Below are positions 44,594 through 53,969 of a stretch of 64,000 bases of DNA, one piece after another; position 1 is the stretch's first letter, and each line of letters starts with the position of its first letter. The stretch spans positions 62,001 to 126,000 of the forward strand of contig NZ_WUPT01000003.1 in assembly GCF_009830125.1 (NCBI RefSeq). The letters are read 5' to 3'. Both the position numbers and the translations under genes were made by a program. Under the pieces are notes generated by a model. That model saw only the letters and a program-made list of their open reading frames with translations, had not been told where the DNA came from and did not search any database. Source of the DNA: Kangsaoukella pontilimi. Its GTDB lineage: Bacteria > Pseudomonadota > Alphaproteobacteria > Rhodobacterales > Rhodobacteraceae.

Positions 44594-45127
44594 ATGTTCA
44601 GAGCACATATCGCGAGTATCATCCTAGGCGCGGCAACGGCCGCGGTGGCGGCGCCGGCGGCGTTTGCACAGGAAGTGTCGAACCGCGTCGCGGCGGATAC
44701 GGACTGGGCCGTCTTCGAGGCGGCCGATCCGAGGGAATGCTGGGCGGTCACAGCGCCCAAGGAAACCGTGAACACGCGCGACGGGCGCGTGGTGTCGGTC
44801 CGTCGGGGGGACATCCTCCTCTTCGTGACATGGCGCCCGGCGTCGAGCGTGGCGGGAGAGGTCAGCTTCACCGGCGGATATCCCTTCGCCGAGGGCTCGA
44901 CCGTGACACTGGATATCGGCGGGACCACCTTCGAGATGTTCACGGAAGGCGAATACGCCTGGCCCGCGACGCCTGCGGACGACCAGAAGATCATCACCGC
45001 CATCAAGCGCGGCGCCAACGCGGTCGTGACGGCGCGCTCGTCGCGCGGGACCCAGACGCAGGACACGTTCTCGCTTCTTGGTGCGACCGCGATGATCGAG
45101 GACGCGGAACGCCGCTGCGCGTCGTAA
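44594..45127 (+). CDS. Invasion-associated locus B-like secreted protein
   Basis: A 177-residue protein with a Sec signal peptide (MFRAHIASIILGAATAAVAA, cleavage after AFA near residue 25). The mature part begins EVSNRVAADTDWAVF and has ECWAVTAPKE, cysteines near both ends of the mature domain, and a beta-rich middle with RRGDILLFVTWRP, as in IalB-family proteins of alphaproteobacteria. The role is unknown; IalB in Bartonella promotes red-cell invasion. A G7/C6 hairpin follows the stop. Confidence 0.82.
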   Translation: MFRAHIASIILGAATAAVAAPAAFAQEVSNRVAADTDWAVFEAADPRECWAVTAPKETVNTRDGRVVSVRRGDILLFVTWRPASSVAGEVSFTGGYPFAEGSTVTLDIGGTTFEMFTEGEYAWPATPADDQKIITAIKRGANAVVTARSSRGTQTQDTFSLLGATAMIEDAERRCAS

Positions 45128-45136
45128 GCGATGCCT

Positions 45137-45315
45137 GTTGCAGGGGGGGCTGTCTGCCCCCCTCTGCGCGGCTTCGCGCACATTCACCCCCCAACAGCGT
45201 TTCGAATTTCAATTATATAATCTTGCATCGGTTTTGCGTTCGCCCAAAGGGCGAGGCAGCGAAAGCCGATCCTTTGCAATTCGAAATGCTGCAGGATTTC
45301 CAGGACCCAAAGAAA
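45137..45315 (+). repeat. Dispersed modular intergenic repeat, copy I, interrupted
   Basis: The left part has the box GGGGGGCTGTCTGCCCCCC and a small hairpin TGCGCGGCTTCGCGCA; the right part has the tail GATTTCCAGGACCCAAAGAA (45295-45314). About 100 bp, described next, separate them. The left hairpin is also a likely terminator for the IalB-like gene. Confidence 0.65.
45195..45292. repeat. Nested long palindrome inside repeat copy I
   Basis: The ends are inverted repeats (CAGCGTTTCGAATTTCAA against the complement of TTGCAATTCGAAATGCTG, 16 of 18 matching), and the middle pairs too: TCGCCC/GGGCGA around AAA, flanked by CGGTTTTGCG and AGCGAAAGCCG arms. The whole ~98-bp unit could form one long imperfect hairpin. 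It carries no coding frame. I see no second copy in the window. Confidence 0.6.
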
Positions 45316-45380
45316 CGGATTGCTTTTGCAATTCGGGCAGTATCGCTTATATGAGCGGCTTCTGAACGAGAGTGCCCAAG

Positions 45381-46565
45381 ATGACCGCCACCGCGCCGAT
45401 CACACAGGATGTCATGACGATCCCCCGGAAGTTGCCGGAGGGGCCGATGAACATCGTCGGTCTGACCCGTGATCAGCTGCGCGATGCGCTGATCGCGGCG
45501 GGCACGCCCGAGAAGCAGGCCAAGATGCGCGTGGGCCAGATCTGGCAGTGGGTCTATCACTGGGGCGTCCGCGATTTCGAGGCGATGACGAACCTCTCCA
45601 AGGCCTACCGCGCCGAGCTGGCCGAGCGCTTCGTGATCGCCGTGCCCGAGGTCGTCAGCCGCAACGTCAGCGCCGACGGAACACGCAAGTACCTTGTAAG
45701 GATCGCGGGCGGCCACGAGGTCGAGGTGGTCTATATCCCCGAGACCGATCGCGGCACGCTCTGCATCTCGTCACAGGTCGGTTGCACGCTGACCTGCTCC
45801 TTCTGCCACACCGGTACGCAGAAGCTGGTCCGGAACCTGACGGCGGGCGAGATCGTCGGCCAGATCATGGTGGCCCGCGACGATCTGGACGAATGGCCCG
45901 AACCCGGCACCGGCACGGGCGAGGCGGGGCCGCGCCTGTTGTCGAACATCGTTCTGATGGGCATGGGTGAGCCGCTCTATAACTTCGAGGCCGTGCGCGA
46001 CGCGATGAAGGTGGCCATGGACGGCGAGGGCATCAGCCTGTCCCGTCGCCGGATCACCCTGTCGACCAGCGGCGTCGTGCCCGAGATCGCGCGGACGGCC
46101 GAAGAGATCGGCTGCATGCTGGCCGTGTCGTTCCATGCCACCACGGACGAGGTGCGCGACAAGCTGGTGCCGATCAACAAGAAATGGCCGATTGCCGGGC
46201 TGCTCGACGCGCTTCGCGCCTATCCCAAGGCGTCGAACTCCGAGCGGATCACCTTCGAATACGTTATGCTGAAAGGTGTGAACGACAGCGACGAGGATGC
46301 GCGCCGGCTGGTGAACCTGATCAAGGGCATCCCCGCCAAGATCAACCTTATCCCCTTCAACGAATGGCCCGGCGCGCCCTATGAGCGCTCGGACTGGGAA
46401 CGGATCGAGGCCTTTGCCGATATCGTCTACAAGGCCGGCTATGCCTCGCCCATCCGCACGCCGAGGGGCGAGGACATCATGGCAGCCTGCGGTCAGCTCA
46501 AATCCGCGACCGAGCGAGCGCGGAAATCGCGCGCAGAGATCGCGGCCGAGACGGGTCTCGGCTGA
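45381..46565 (+). CDS. rlmN: 23S rRNA (adenine(2503)-C(2))-methyltransferase
   Basis: Radical-SAM enzyme methylating A2503 of 23S rRNA and A37 of some tRNAs. The 394-residue product has the iron-sulfur motif [13 protein letters not shown], the [11 protein letters not shown]-binding block, the STSGVVPEI segment and the C-terminal [11 protein letters not shown] cysteine, which together with an upstream cysteine are the methyl-carrying residues. ATG 45381 is chosen; GTG 45372 in frame is an alternative. A repeat copy ends 66 bp before it. Confidence 0.96.
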   Translation: MTATAPITQDVMTIPRKLPEGPMNIVGLTRDQLRDALIAAGTPEKQAKMRVGQIWQWVYHWGVRDFEAMTNLSKAYRAELAERFVIAVPEVVSRNVSADGTRKYLVRIAGGHEVEVVYIPETDRGTLCISSQVGCTLTCSFCHTGTQKLVRNLTAGEIVGQIMVARDDLDEWPEPGTGTGEAGPRLLSNIVLMGMGEPLYNFEAVRDAMKVAMDGEGISLSRRRITLSTSGVVPEIARTAEEIGCMLAVSFHATTDEVRDKLVPINKKWPIAGLLDALRAYPKASNSERITFEYVMLKGVNDSDEDARRLVNLIKGIPAKINLIPFNEWPGAPYERSDWERIEAFADIVYKAGYASPIRTPRGEDIMAACGQLKSATERARKSRAEIAAETGLG

Positions 46566-46805
46566 TCAGGATTTCTTGAGCTTGCCCACGATCCAGAGAA
46601 GGATCACGGCGCCCACGGTCGCGATGATCAGCGATCCGACGAAGCCGCTCGCAGTGATGCCGAGCGCACTGCCGAGAAACCCGCCGATATAGGCGCCCAC
46701 GATCCCCACCAGGATGTTCATCAGGATGCCCTGGCTCTTGTTCATGAACATTGAGGCCAGCCAGCCCGCCAGCCCGCCGATGATCAACCATGCAATGAAA
46801 CCCAT
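46566..46805 (-). CDS. GlsB/YeaQ/YmgE family stress-response membrane protein
   Basis: A 79-residue membrane protein with the family pattern GFIAWLIIGGLAGWLAS, NILVGIVGAYIGGFLG and a C-terminal helix. Such transglycosylase-associated proteins are small inner-membrane proteins induced by stress in other bacteria; no enzymatic role is shown. ATG 46805; the longer frame in front is not homologous. Its stop is adjacent to the rlmN stop. Confidence 0.9.
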   Translation of the reverse strand: MGFIAWLIIGGLAGWLASMFMNKSQGILMNILVGIVGAYIGGFLGSALGITASGFVGSLIIATVGAVILLWIVGKLKKS

Positions 46806-46874
46806 TTGCGTGTTCCCTTTCCTGTCCAAATCAATCCGGCCCAACACTTGCGAGGGCCGTTCCGTTCCCTACCG

Positions 46875-47750
46875 CTAGCGGCCGGGCACGCCGTCGCGCT
46901 TGGTCCGGGGCAGGTGCCAGTCATCCATGATCGCGATGGCCTCTTCGGCGGTATCGACGAACCGGAAGAGATCCAGATCGTCGTCCGAGATGGTGCCCGC
47001 GTCGGCCAGCGCGGACCAGTCGATGATCCGCTCCCAGAAATCCCGCCCGAAAAGCAGGAAGGGAACGCGGCGCATCCGGCCGGTCTGAATCAGGGTCAGC
47101 GACTCGAAAAGCTCGTCCAGCGTACCGAAACCGCCGGGAAAGACGGCGATGGCGGCAGCGCGCATGAGGAAATGCATCTTCCGGATCGCGAAATAGTGGA
47201 AGTTGAAGGCCAGTTCCGGCGTCACATAGGGGTTCGGCGCCTGCTCGTGGGGCAGGACGATGTTAAGTCCGATGGACTGCCCGCCCGCATCCGCCGCGCC
47301 GCGATTGCCCGCCTCCATCACGCCGGGGCCGCCGCCCGTGACGATGACGTTTTCGCCCTTGCCCTCGGCCAGCGACCGTTCGGTCAGAATACGGGCAAAA
47401 TCCCGTGCCACGTCATAGAAATGACTGAGATCGGCCAAGGTTTCGGTCCGGGCCGTATCGCGCTTGGCGGGCTCGGGGATGCGCGCGCCGCCGAACAGAA
47501 CCACGGTCGAAGTGATGCCGGCCTCGGTCATCAGCATCTCGGGCTTCAGCAGTTCCAGTTGCAGACGCACCGGACGCAACTCGTCACGGCAGAGGAAATC
47601 CGCGTCGCTGAAGGCAAGACGGTAGGACGGCGAGCGGGTCTGCGGCGTGTCGGGAATGCCGCGCGCGGTTTCGATATCCTGATGGGCGTCGCGGAAAACG
47701 CGCTGGCGCTCGTCGTTCATCTGGTACTCCTCGAACCGTTGATCCCACAT
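46875..47750 (-). CDS. LOG family protein (nucleoside 5'-monophosphate phosphoribohydrolase-like)
   Basis: A 291-residue protein of the LOG family, whose characterised members cleave nucleotide 5'-monophosphates (cytokinin activation in plants; PpnN-like or Rossmann-fold lysine-decarboxylase-like in bacteria). The signature is visible: GGARIPEPA, GGGPGVMEAGNRGA and the PGGFGTLDELFE motif with its catalytic Glu. The ~90-residue N-terminal extension is typical of the longer bacterial type. It is divergent from dapD across 104 bp. Confidence 0.9.
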   Translation of the reverse strand: MWDQRFEEYQMNDERQRVFRDAHQDIETARGIPDTPQTRSPSYRLAFSDADFLCRDELRPVRLQLELLKPEMLMTEAGITSTVVLFGGARIPEPAKRDTARTETLADLSHFYDVARDFARILTERSLAEGKGENVIVTGGGPGVMEAGNRGAADAGGQSIGLNIVLPHEQAPNPYVTPELAFNFHYFAIRKMHFLMRAAAIAVFPGGFGTLDELFESLTLIQTGRMRRVPFLLFGRDFWERIIDWSALADAGTISDDDLDLFRFVDTAEEAIAIMDDWHLPRTKRDGVPGR

Positions 47751-47854
47751 GCCTCGCAGACGCGGGCGGCCTTGTCCATTGACGAGGCTCCATTGCCCCC
47801 CGGGTTCCGTCGCGCTATGTGGCGCGCGACAGCTTTGAGGGGAAGGACCGATCC

Positions 47855-48682
<828 letters not shown>

Positions 48683-48787
48683 TCCGCTGCCACAATCCGG
48701 GCTGACTGTTCTCGCCCGCGAAACGAACTGATTTCGCGCGGTAGTCGGTCGGCCCCGAAGCCGTCCCTATTCGGTCACCGGTCTCCA

Positions 48788-48808
48788 TTAACCTTCATGA
48801 ATGGTTAA
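48788..48808. promoter_or_regulatory. 21-bp palindrome TTAACC...GGTTAA over a predicted start codon
   Basis: TTAACC (48788-48793) and GGTTAA (48803-48808) flank TTCATGAAT, itself nearly palindromic, giving an almost complete inverted repeat. The start usually drawn at ATG 48801 falls inside it. TTAACCAT recurs near 16951, and related TTAAC words appear near 9778 and 22492, but they are short and common. A DNA-binding site is plausible; its owner is unknown. Confidence 0.4.
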
Positions 48809-49487
48809 TGGTTTAGCGAATGTATTTCGCATCCGGCAGGCCGTGGGCGATTTGCGCGCCCTCATGGCCGAGACGAGCTCTGCGACGATTGAGCGGATGC
48901 TTGGAGACATGCCGGGTGGTTCGGGCGACGCGGCGCGTGCGCTCGATACGATCTTGTCACGATCCGGGGGGCGGTTTGATCTCCCTCGGGACGAGGCGCT
49001 TTATTCCGCGTGTCTTTTCGCGGCGGCCCAGCCGGATCAGGATTTCCCTGCCTTCATCGCGGCAACGGCGCTGTTGCTTCTGGACCGTCTTCAGGACGGG
49101 CAGGGGGGCGACGACCTCTATTGGAACTGGGACAGCTTCCGCGCGCACTATGCGCTGGCCGATCCCTCCAGCCGTTCGGCCCTGATGAACGGCTTCCGTA
49201 TCGGCGCAGCCACGGGACAGCTTCTGATCGACCCCGAGCCGGACCCGGAAGAGTGCCTGACACAGCCCATGGCCAGGCTTCTAGACAGCCCGGCGCATCC
49301 CGAGCTTCTGGCGCTTGTCCGCAAGAACGCCGATCCGCGCGTCGCGGGTGCCGTCTGGGGTGAGATGGCCGATTATACGGCCGCGCCGGCGGACCTTGCC
49401 GTCATTCGCTATCTCTACGAGCGTCCGGCCTCGATCGCGCCGCCCGCGCCCGAGCGGGTGCGGCTGATCCCGTGGTCTCCGGTCTAG
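48801..49487 (+). CDS. Conserved hypothetical protein
   Basis: A 228-residue cytoplasmic protein with no signal peptide or membrane helix and no motif I recognise. It is helical and acidic (DLRALMAETSSATIERMLGDMPGG). The start may lie downstream: GTG 48843 avoids the palindrome at 48788-48808 and is preceded by GGCAGG. It lies between dapD and the next small gene on the same strand; the arrangement with dapE is suggestive of a shared unit but not strong. Confidence 0.65.
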   Translation: MVNGLANVFRIRQAVGDLRALMAETSSATIERMLGDMPGGSGDAARALDTILSRSGGRFDLPRDEALYSACLFAAAQPDQDFPAFIAATALLLLDRLQDGQGGDDLYWNWDSFRAHYALADPSSRSALMNGFRIGAATGQLLIDPEPDPEECLTQPMARLLDSPAHPELLALVRKNADPRVAGAVWGEMADYTAAPADLAVIRYLYERPASIAPPAPERVRLIPWSPV

Positions 49488-49547
49488 CTCTGTCCGGTCG
49501 CACCTGACGTCTTGCAAGGCAGGGCGTCCTCTGCCAAGTGCCTTGCC

Positions 49548-49901
49548 ATGGCGAAGGGTGACAAGAAGAAAAGCCAGCAGGTCTATACGCTGGTGGTGCA
49601 GGTGGGCCGCAAGGCGGGCGACGGCCTGCCCGATGGCGCAACCGGCGCAGCGCTGATGTGCTTCGCCAGCGGCGTGGACGAGGCCGAAGCAGTGCGCGAG
49701 ACGGTTGCCGTCCTGAAACAGGCCGATCTTGCGCCTCTCGACGTCACCGGCCACGGCACGCTTGACGAGCGTCTGGCCGAGGGTCACGAGATCGACGAGG
49801 ACGAGCGTGCGCTGATGGACCGCGCCTTGGCCGACAATGCCGTGATCGTCGTGCAGATGACTCCGTTTTTCGGGGATGACGACGGGGAAGCGGACGCATG
49901 A
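49548..49901 (+). CDS. Conserved hypothetical protein, acidic
   Basis: A 117-residue protein with a lysine-rich start (MAKGDKKKSQQ), a central helix-strand region (ASGVDEAEAVRETVAVLKQ) and a very acidic tail ending GDDDGEADA. ATG 49548 is preferred to the upstream in-frame ATG 49512, whose preceding sequence is poor. It overlaps the next gene by 4 bp (ATGA), so translation is coupled. No family is recognised. Confidence 0.7.
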   Translation: MAKGDKKKSQQVYTLVVQVGRKAGDGLPDGATGAALMCFASGVDEAEAVRETVAVLKQADLAPLDVTGHGTLDERLAEGHEIDEDERALMDRALADNAVIVVQMTPFFGDDDGEADA

Positions 49902-50530
49902 AGGCGATCTTTCTCGACCTCGACGGCACGCTCATGGATTCGAAACCGGGGATCGAATCCTCGCTTCGCCATGCCTTTCAGGAAACCGGCCATGACGAAC
50001 TGGCCGCGAGCGACCTCACCTGGATGATCGGCCCGCCCTTTCAGGACAGTTTCGCCCGCGCCGGTGTCCGCGATCCGGACAAGGCGATCGCGCTCTACCG
50101 CGCGCATTATCAGGCCAGCGGCATGTTCACCGCCTCGGTCTATGACGGCGTGTTCGACATGCTCGACACGCTGGCCGACACTGGCGCCGAGCTGTTCATC
50201 GCCACCGCCAAGCCTCACGCCTATGCCCGGCTGATCACCGCGCATTTCGGTCTCTCGCGCTACATGGTGGCCGAGTTCGGCCCCGAACTGGATGGAACCC
50301 GCGCGCACAAGGGCGATCTTCTGGCCTATGCGCTGCAAGAGACCGGACACCGCCCGGACAGCTCTGTTATGGTCGGCGACCGTCACCACGACATGGACGC
50401 AGGCGCGCGCGTCGGTATGCCCACGATCGCCGTGACATGGGGCTATGGCAGCGAGGACGAATGGACCGGCGCCGCTGCCCGGATCGACCGGCCCGCCGAG
50501 CTTGCCCCGGCCATCGCATCCCTAGGCTGA
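49898..50530 (+). CDS. HAD-family phosphatase, phosphoglycolate phosphatase-like
   Basis: A 210-residue HAD hydrolase: motif I FLDLDGTLMDS, a cap domain of about 60 residues, motif II in LFIATAKPH, a lysine in TRAHKGDLL and motif III MVGDRHHDMDAGARVG. This fits the Gph/CbbZ/5'-nucleotidase-like group; a clearer substrate cannot be fixed. It overlaps the preceding gene (coupled) and the Hint protein gene by 9 bp at its 3' end. Confidence 0.88.
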   Translation: MKAIFLDLDGTLMDSKPGIESSLRHAFQETGHDELAASDLTWMIGPPFQDSFARAGVRDPDKAIALYRAHYQASGMFTASVYDGVFDMLDTLADTGAELFIATAKPHAYARLITAHFGLSRYMVAEFGPELDGTRAHKGDLLAYALQETGHRPDSSVMVGDRHHDMDAGARVGMPTIAVTWGYGSEDEWTGAAARIDRPAELAPAIASLG

Positions 50531-52081
50531 CAGCAGTTTCGCCTCAAAGCTCTTGAGCGTTGGCCGCGCCGCAGGGCCGTAACCTTCGCCTGTCTCGGGG
50601 TCGAGCTCGGGGAAGATCGCGCAGATCTCCTCGATCACCTCGCGTTCGAAGCATTCGGCTGTCTGGGGGCCGGGCAGGAAGCTCTCGGACAACAGCCCGT
50701 TCGACCAGACCACCTGATGCCGGTCGAACAGGATATGGACATAGTCCACAGTTCCGCCCTCGATCTGACGCACCTTCCGCCCGTCGATCAGGTCGCGCGC
50801 AGCGATCAGAACCTCGGCTGATCCGAACAGAAGCTCGGCATGGGTGTTTCGCACCAGAATGCGGTGCAGGGGAGATACCCGGATGCGGTCATGGTCACCG
50901 AAGACACCCCGTGCGATCTCGACCGGAGCCATCGCGCCTTCGGCCGCCATGGTTCGCCGCCCGATCCATCGAATGGGCTGAGGCCCATCGTCCCGCGTCA
51001 CCACCATGTCCCCCACGCCGAGGCTCTCGACCGCACGCGGCCCGTCCGGCGTGCGGATCAGCGTCCCGGCCACGAAGCAGGGCACCGTGTTCAGCGTGAC
51101 GACTGCCGTGTCGAGCTGCCGGGCGTTCCCGGTTCCATAGGCCGCCGTGTAGTCGAACGTGCCCTGGATCACGCCGCTGTCGTCGGCAGTAATGGTGACC
51201 GTGCCGTCCGCATTGAGCGTGACGGTCTCGCCATTGCCGATGTCGACGGTGTCGCCCACCTCGACCGCCTGCCCGTTGATCTCGGTGATGAAGATGACGC
51301 TCTGTCCGGGGCCGACATCGTTGGCCCTGAGATCGACCGTGACCGACGCGTCTTCCCAGATGTCGACCGTGTCGTCCACGGCGGTGAAGTTGTTCGCGCC
51401 GCCGCCACCGCCACCGCCGCCACCGTTGCCGTTCCCGTTGTCGGCATTGCCACGCGGGGAATCGTTCCCCCCGTTGCCGTTGGACGGATTGCCCACGGCC
51501 TGCCCGTTATTCGCCTCGGCCCGGACCGCCAGCGCCGACAGAACCGCCGCCGCGCCAAGGGTGCGCGTCGCGATCCGGATCGAGTTCACGCGGGATTTCC
51601 AGACGCCCAGAACCGCGCCCATCCCGATCCGGAGGCCGGCGTCCGCGGTGGCGGCCACAGGGACGTGGCCATCCGCCTGTCCTTCGGCACGCCGTGAGAC
51701 CTGTGCGGGCCGCATCGCCTGACGATGCCCGTTGATCCAGATCGTCACCCCGTCCGACAACAGCCGTTCGCCGCCCGAAATCGGCACCTCGTCCGCGACG
51801 AGGGCCATGGACAGGCCAAGGTGGTCGGTCTCTGGAATGAAATCGATGTCGATATGCGCCGAGGGCGCGTCCTGCGAGGCGCCGGTGGACAGAACCGCCG
51901 AGCCATCCGCGCCCAGCCCGGACACATCGCGATTGCCCGAGAACGACGCACCGACCACGCGGATGCCGCTCCCGAGAATGGCCTTCGCCATCTCGAGCGC
52001 GCTTGCGCCGGGTACCTCTGGAACGCTGGGCACTGCCTCTGCCTCGTTCTCATATACGAGGCCGGGCCCGCCACCGGTCAT
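50522..52081 (-). CDS. Hint-domain protein with anchor-L-like and cadherin-like regions
   Basis: A 519-residue protein from ATG 52081; longer frames are antisense to dapE. Residues ~25-200 resemble the choice-of-anchor L domain (ALEMAKAILGSGIRVVGASF, then VLSTGASQ). A Gly/Asn-rich linker (about 200-235) leads to a cadherin-like repeat (VDDTVDIWEDASVTVDL) and then a Hint domain from about 330 (PCFVAGTLIRTPDG, VESLGVGDMVVTRDDG, VSPLHRILV). Hint domains self-splice or cleave after the first Cys. No N-terminal signal peptide is seen; a hydrophobic stretch near 190 is ambiguous. Type I or surface secretion is likely for this class in roseobacters. Confidence 0.8.
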   Translation of the reverse strand: MTGGGPGLVYENEAEAVPSVPEVPGASALEMAKAILGSGIRVVGASFSGNRDVSGLGADGSAVLSTGASQDAPSAHIDIDFIPETDHLGLSMALVADEVPISGGERLLSDGVTIWINGHRQAMRPAQVSRRAEGQADGHVPVAATADAGLRIGMGAVLGVWKSRVNSIRIATRTLGAAAVLSALAVRAEANNGQAVGNPSNGNGGNDSPRGNADNGNGNGGGGGGGGGANNFTAVDDTVDIWEDASVTVDLRANDVGPGQSVIFITEINGQAVEVGDTVDIGNGETVTLNADGTVTITADDSGVIQGTFDYTAAYGTGNARQLDTAVVTLNTVPCFVAGTLIRTPDGPRAVESLGVGDMVVTRDDGPQPIRWIGRRTMAAEGAMAPVEIARGVFGDHDRIRVSPLHRILVRNTHAELLFGSAEVLIAARDLIDGRKVRQIEGGTVDYVHILFDRHQVVWSNGLLSESFLPGPQTAECFEREVIEEICAIFPELDPETGEGYGPAARPTLKSFEAKLLSA

Positions 52082-52264
52082 ACCGGTGCCGCTTGCCTGT
52101 TCAGATCGCGCGCCCGAAGTGTTCTTCGTGACGAACGGAACCCTGCCTCGGGTTATAGTTATCCACAGGGTGCCTGAAAACGCCCCGTTTCGAAAGCCTT
52201 TTCTCTCACCCGGCGGTAAAGCGTGCCCGTTGATGTCCCGCCGACCTCGGGGTAGCAGAGCGGA

Positions 52265-53407
52265 ATGAGCACCGATCCCGCCGACCTGACCGCCCGCCTC
52301 GTCCGCTGCCCCTCCGTCACTCCGGAGGAAGGCGGCGCCATTTCGCTTCTGGAAGAGGCGCTTGCCGCCGCCGGCTTCGACTGCATTCGTGCCGACCGGG
52401 GCGAGGTCTCGAACCTGATTGCCCGCTGGGGCGACAAGGGCCACGCCCGCACCTTCGGCTTCAACGGCCATACCGACGTGGTCCCCGTGGGCGATCCCGC
52501 CGACTGGAGCGCCGAACCCTTCGGCGCCGAGCTGCGGGACGGCTGGATGTATGGGCGCGGCACGACCGACATGAAATCCGGCGTAGCCGCATTCGTCGCC
52601 GCCGCCATAGACTTCGTGACCGAAACGCCCCCGGAGGGCGCGATCCTGATCACGGTGACCGGCGACGAGGAAGGTGACGCCGCGGACGGCACCCGCGCCA
52701 TCCTCGACCGCATGGCGGCAGAGGGCGAGGCTATGACCGTCTGCCTCGTGGGCGAGCCGACCTGCCCCGAAACCTTCGGCGACATGATCAAGATCGGGCG
52801 GCGCGGCTCGATGTCCGCCCATATCGTCGCCTCGGGCGTGCAGGGCCACACCGCCTATCCCCACCGCGCGAAGAACCCGGTGCCCGCCATGGCCCGGCTG
52901 GCCGACCGGCTGGCGAGCCATACGCTGGACGAAGGGTCCGAGCATTTCGACCCCTCGACGCTGGCCGTCACCACCATCGACACCGGTAACCCGGCGACCA
53001 ATGTGATCCCGGCGGCGTGCCGGATGACCGTCAATCTCCGCTTCAACGACCTGCATTCTTCGGAGGCGCTGACCCGCTGGATGAAATCCGAAGCCGCCCG
53101 CGTGACCGAAGAAACTGGCATCGAATTCGCCATGACCGTGCGCGTCTCGGGCGAGAGTTTCCTGACCCCGCCGGGCGAGCTATCTGCGCTGATCGCGAAC
53201 GCGGTTCAGGCCGAAACCGGCGTGACGCCCGAACTCTCGACCTCTGGCGGCACCTCCGACGCGCGCTTCATCCGCGCCCACTGTCCTGTGGTCGAATTCG
53301 GCCTCGTCGGCCAGACCATGCACCAGGTCGACGAACGGGTGGAGGTCGCCCAGATCGGCCAGCTCAAATCGGTCTATTCCCGCATCCTGAAAGACTGGTT
53401 CGCATGA
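52265..53407 (+). CDS. dapE: Succinyl-diaminopimelate desuccinylase
   Basis: Removes succinate from N-succinyl-LL-diaminopimelate; dinuclear zinc peptidase fold (M20). The 380-residue protein has [23 protein letters not shown], the EE pair in [24 protein letters not shown] and a late histidine in [16 protein letters not shown] 52265 gives a usual N-terminus. It overlaps the following GNAT gene by 4 bp, so both are coupled. Confidence 0.96.
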   Translation: MSTDPADLTARLVRCPSVTPEEGGAISLLEEALAAAGFDCIRADRGEVSNLIARWGDKGHARTFGFNGHTDVVPVGDPADWSAEPFGAELRDGWMYGRGTTDMKSGVAAFVAAAIDFVTETPPEGAILITVTGDEEGDAADGTRAILDRMAAEGEAMTVCLVGEPTCPETFGDMIKIGRRGSMSAHIVASGVQGHTAYPHRAKNPVPAMARLADRLASHTLDEGSEHFDPSTLAVTTIDTGNPATNVIPAACRMTVNLRFNDLHSSEALTRWMKSEAARVTEETGIEFAMTVRVSGESFLTPPGELSALIANAVQAETGVTPELSTSGGTSDARFIRAHCPVVEFGLVGQTMHQVDERVEVAQIGQLKSVYSRILKDWFA

Positions 53408-53835
53408 GCGCCATCACCGTCGGTCTGACCGACGACCTCGCCACCTGCCTCGCCATCCGCCGCGTGGTCTTCATCGAGGGCCAGAACGTCCCCGAGGAGG
53501 AAGAGGTCGACGGCCGCGACGGCGAGGCGCTGCACCTTCTGGCGTACCAGGACGGAGATGCCATCGGCACCGCGCGGATGCTGATCGACGGCGAGACGGG
53601 CAAGATCGGCCGCGTCGCCGTCCTTGACAGCGCGCGCGGACAGGGCGCGGGCCGCGCGCTCATGCTGGCCGCCCTGGAAGAACTCCGCGCCCGCGGCCTC
53701 CGCGAAGCTTGGCTCGGCTCTCAGACCCACGCCCTCGCCTTCTACGAGCCGCTCGGTTTTCAGGCTGTCGGCCCCGAATTCATCGACGCAGGCATCCCCC
53801 ACCGGATGATGATGACCCGCCTCACATCCGGCTGA
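53404..53835 (+). CDS. GNAT family N-acetyltransferase
   Basis: A 143-residue GNAT protein resembling ElaA/YjcF-type enzymes: [18 protein letters not shown] near the N-terminus, the acetyl-CoA-binding [18 protein letters not shown] (Q/RxxGxG/A), and YEPLGFQ near the C-terminus. The acceptor is unknown. The start overlaps dapE's stop. A repeat copy follows. Confidence 0.88.
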   Translation: MSAITVGLTDDLATCLAIRRVVFIEGQNVPEEEEVDGRDGEALHLLAYQDGDAIGTARMLIDGETGKIGRVAVLDSARGQGAGRALMLAALEELRARGLREAWLGSQTHALAFYEPLGFQAVGPEFIDAGIPHRMMMTRLTSG

Positions 53836-53844
53836 AACGGTCCG

Positions 53845-53914
53845 TCTTTCTTTGGGTCCGGGAAATCCTCGGGGGTGAATTGGCCGCAGGCCAAGAGGGG
53901 GCAGACAGCCCCCT
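53845..53914 (-). repeat. Dispersed modular intergenic repeat, copy G
   Basis: Inverted relative to copy D: TTCTTTGGGTCCGGGA, a G-run, a small hairpin TTGGCCGCAGGCCAA and the GC box GGGGGCAGACAGCCCCC. The AT hairpin module is missing. It fills most of the gap between the GNAT gene and rnr. Confidence 0.8.
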
Positions 53915-53969
53915 TGAGACCCGCCCCGAAACCGCGTGACGTCTTCCCGTCCGCGTGCTACCCGGCGAC

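Noticed and set aside
51500-51580. Signal peptide inside the Hint protein as an alternative start
   Set aside because: The upstream part is in frame, resembles an anchor-L domain and would be left without a role; the hydrophobic stretch may belong to that domain.
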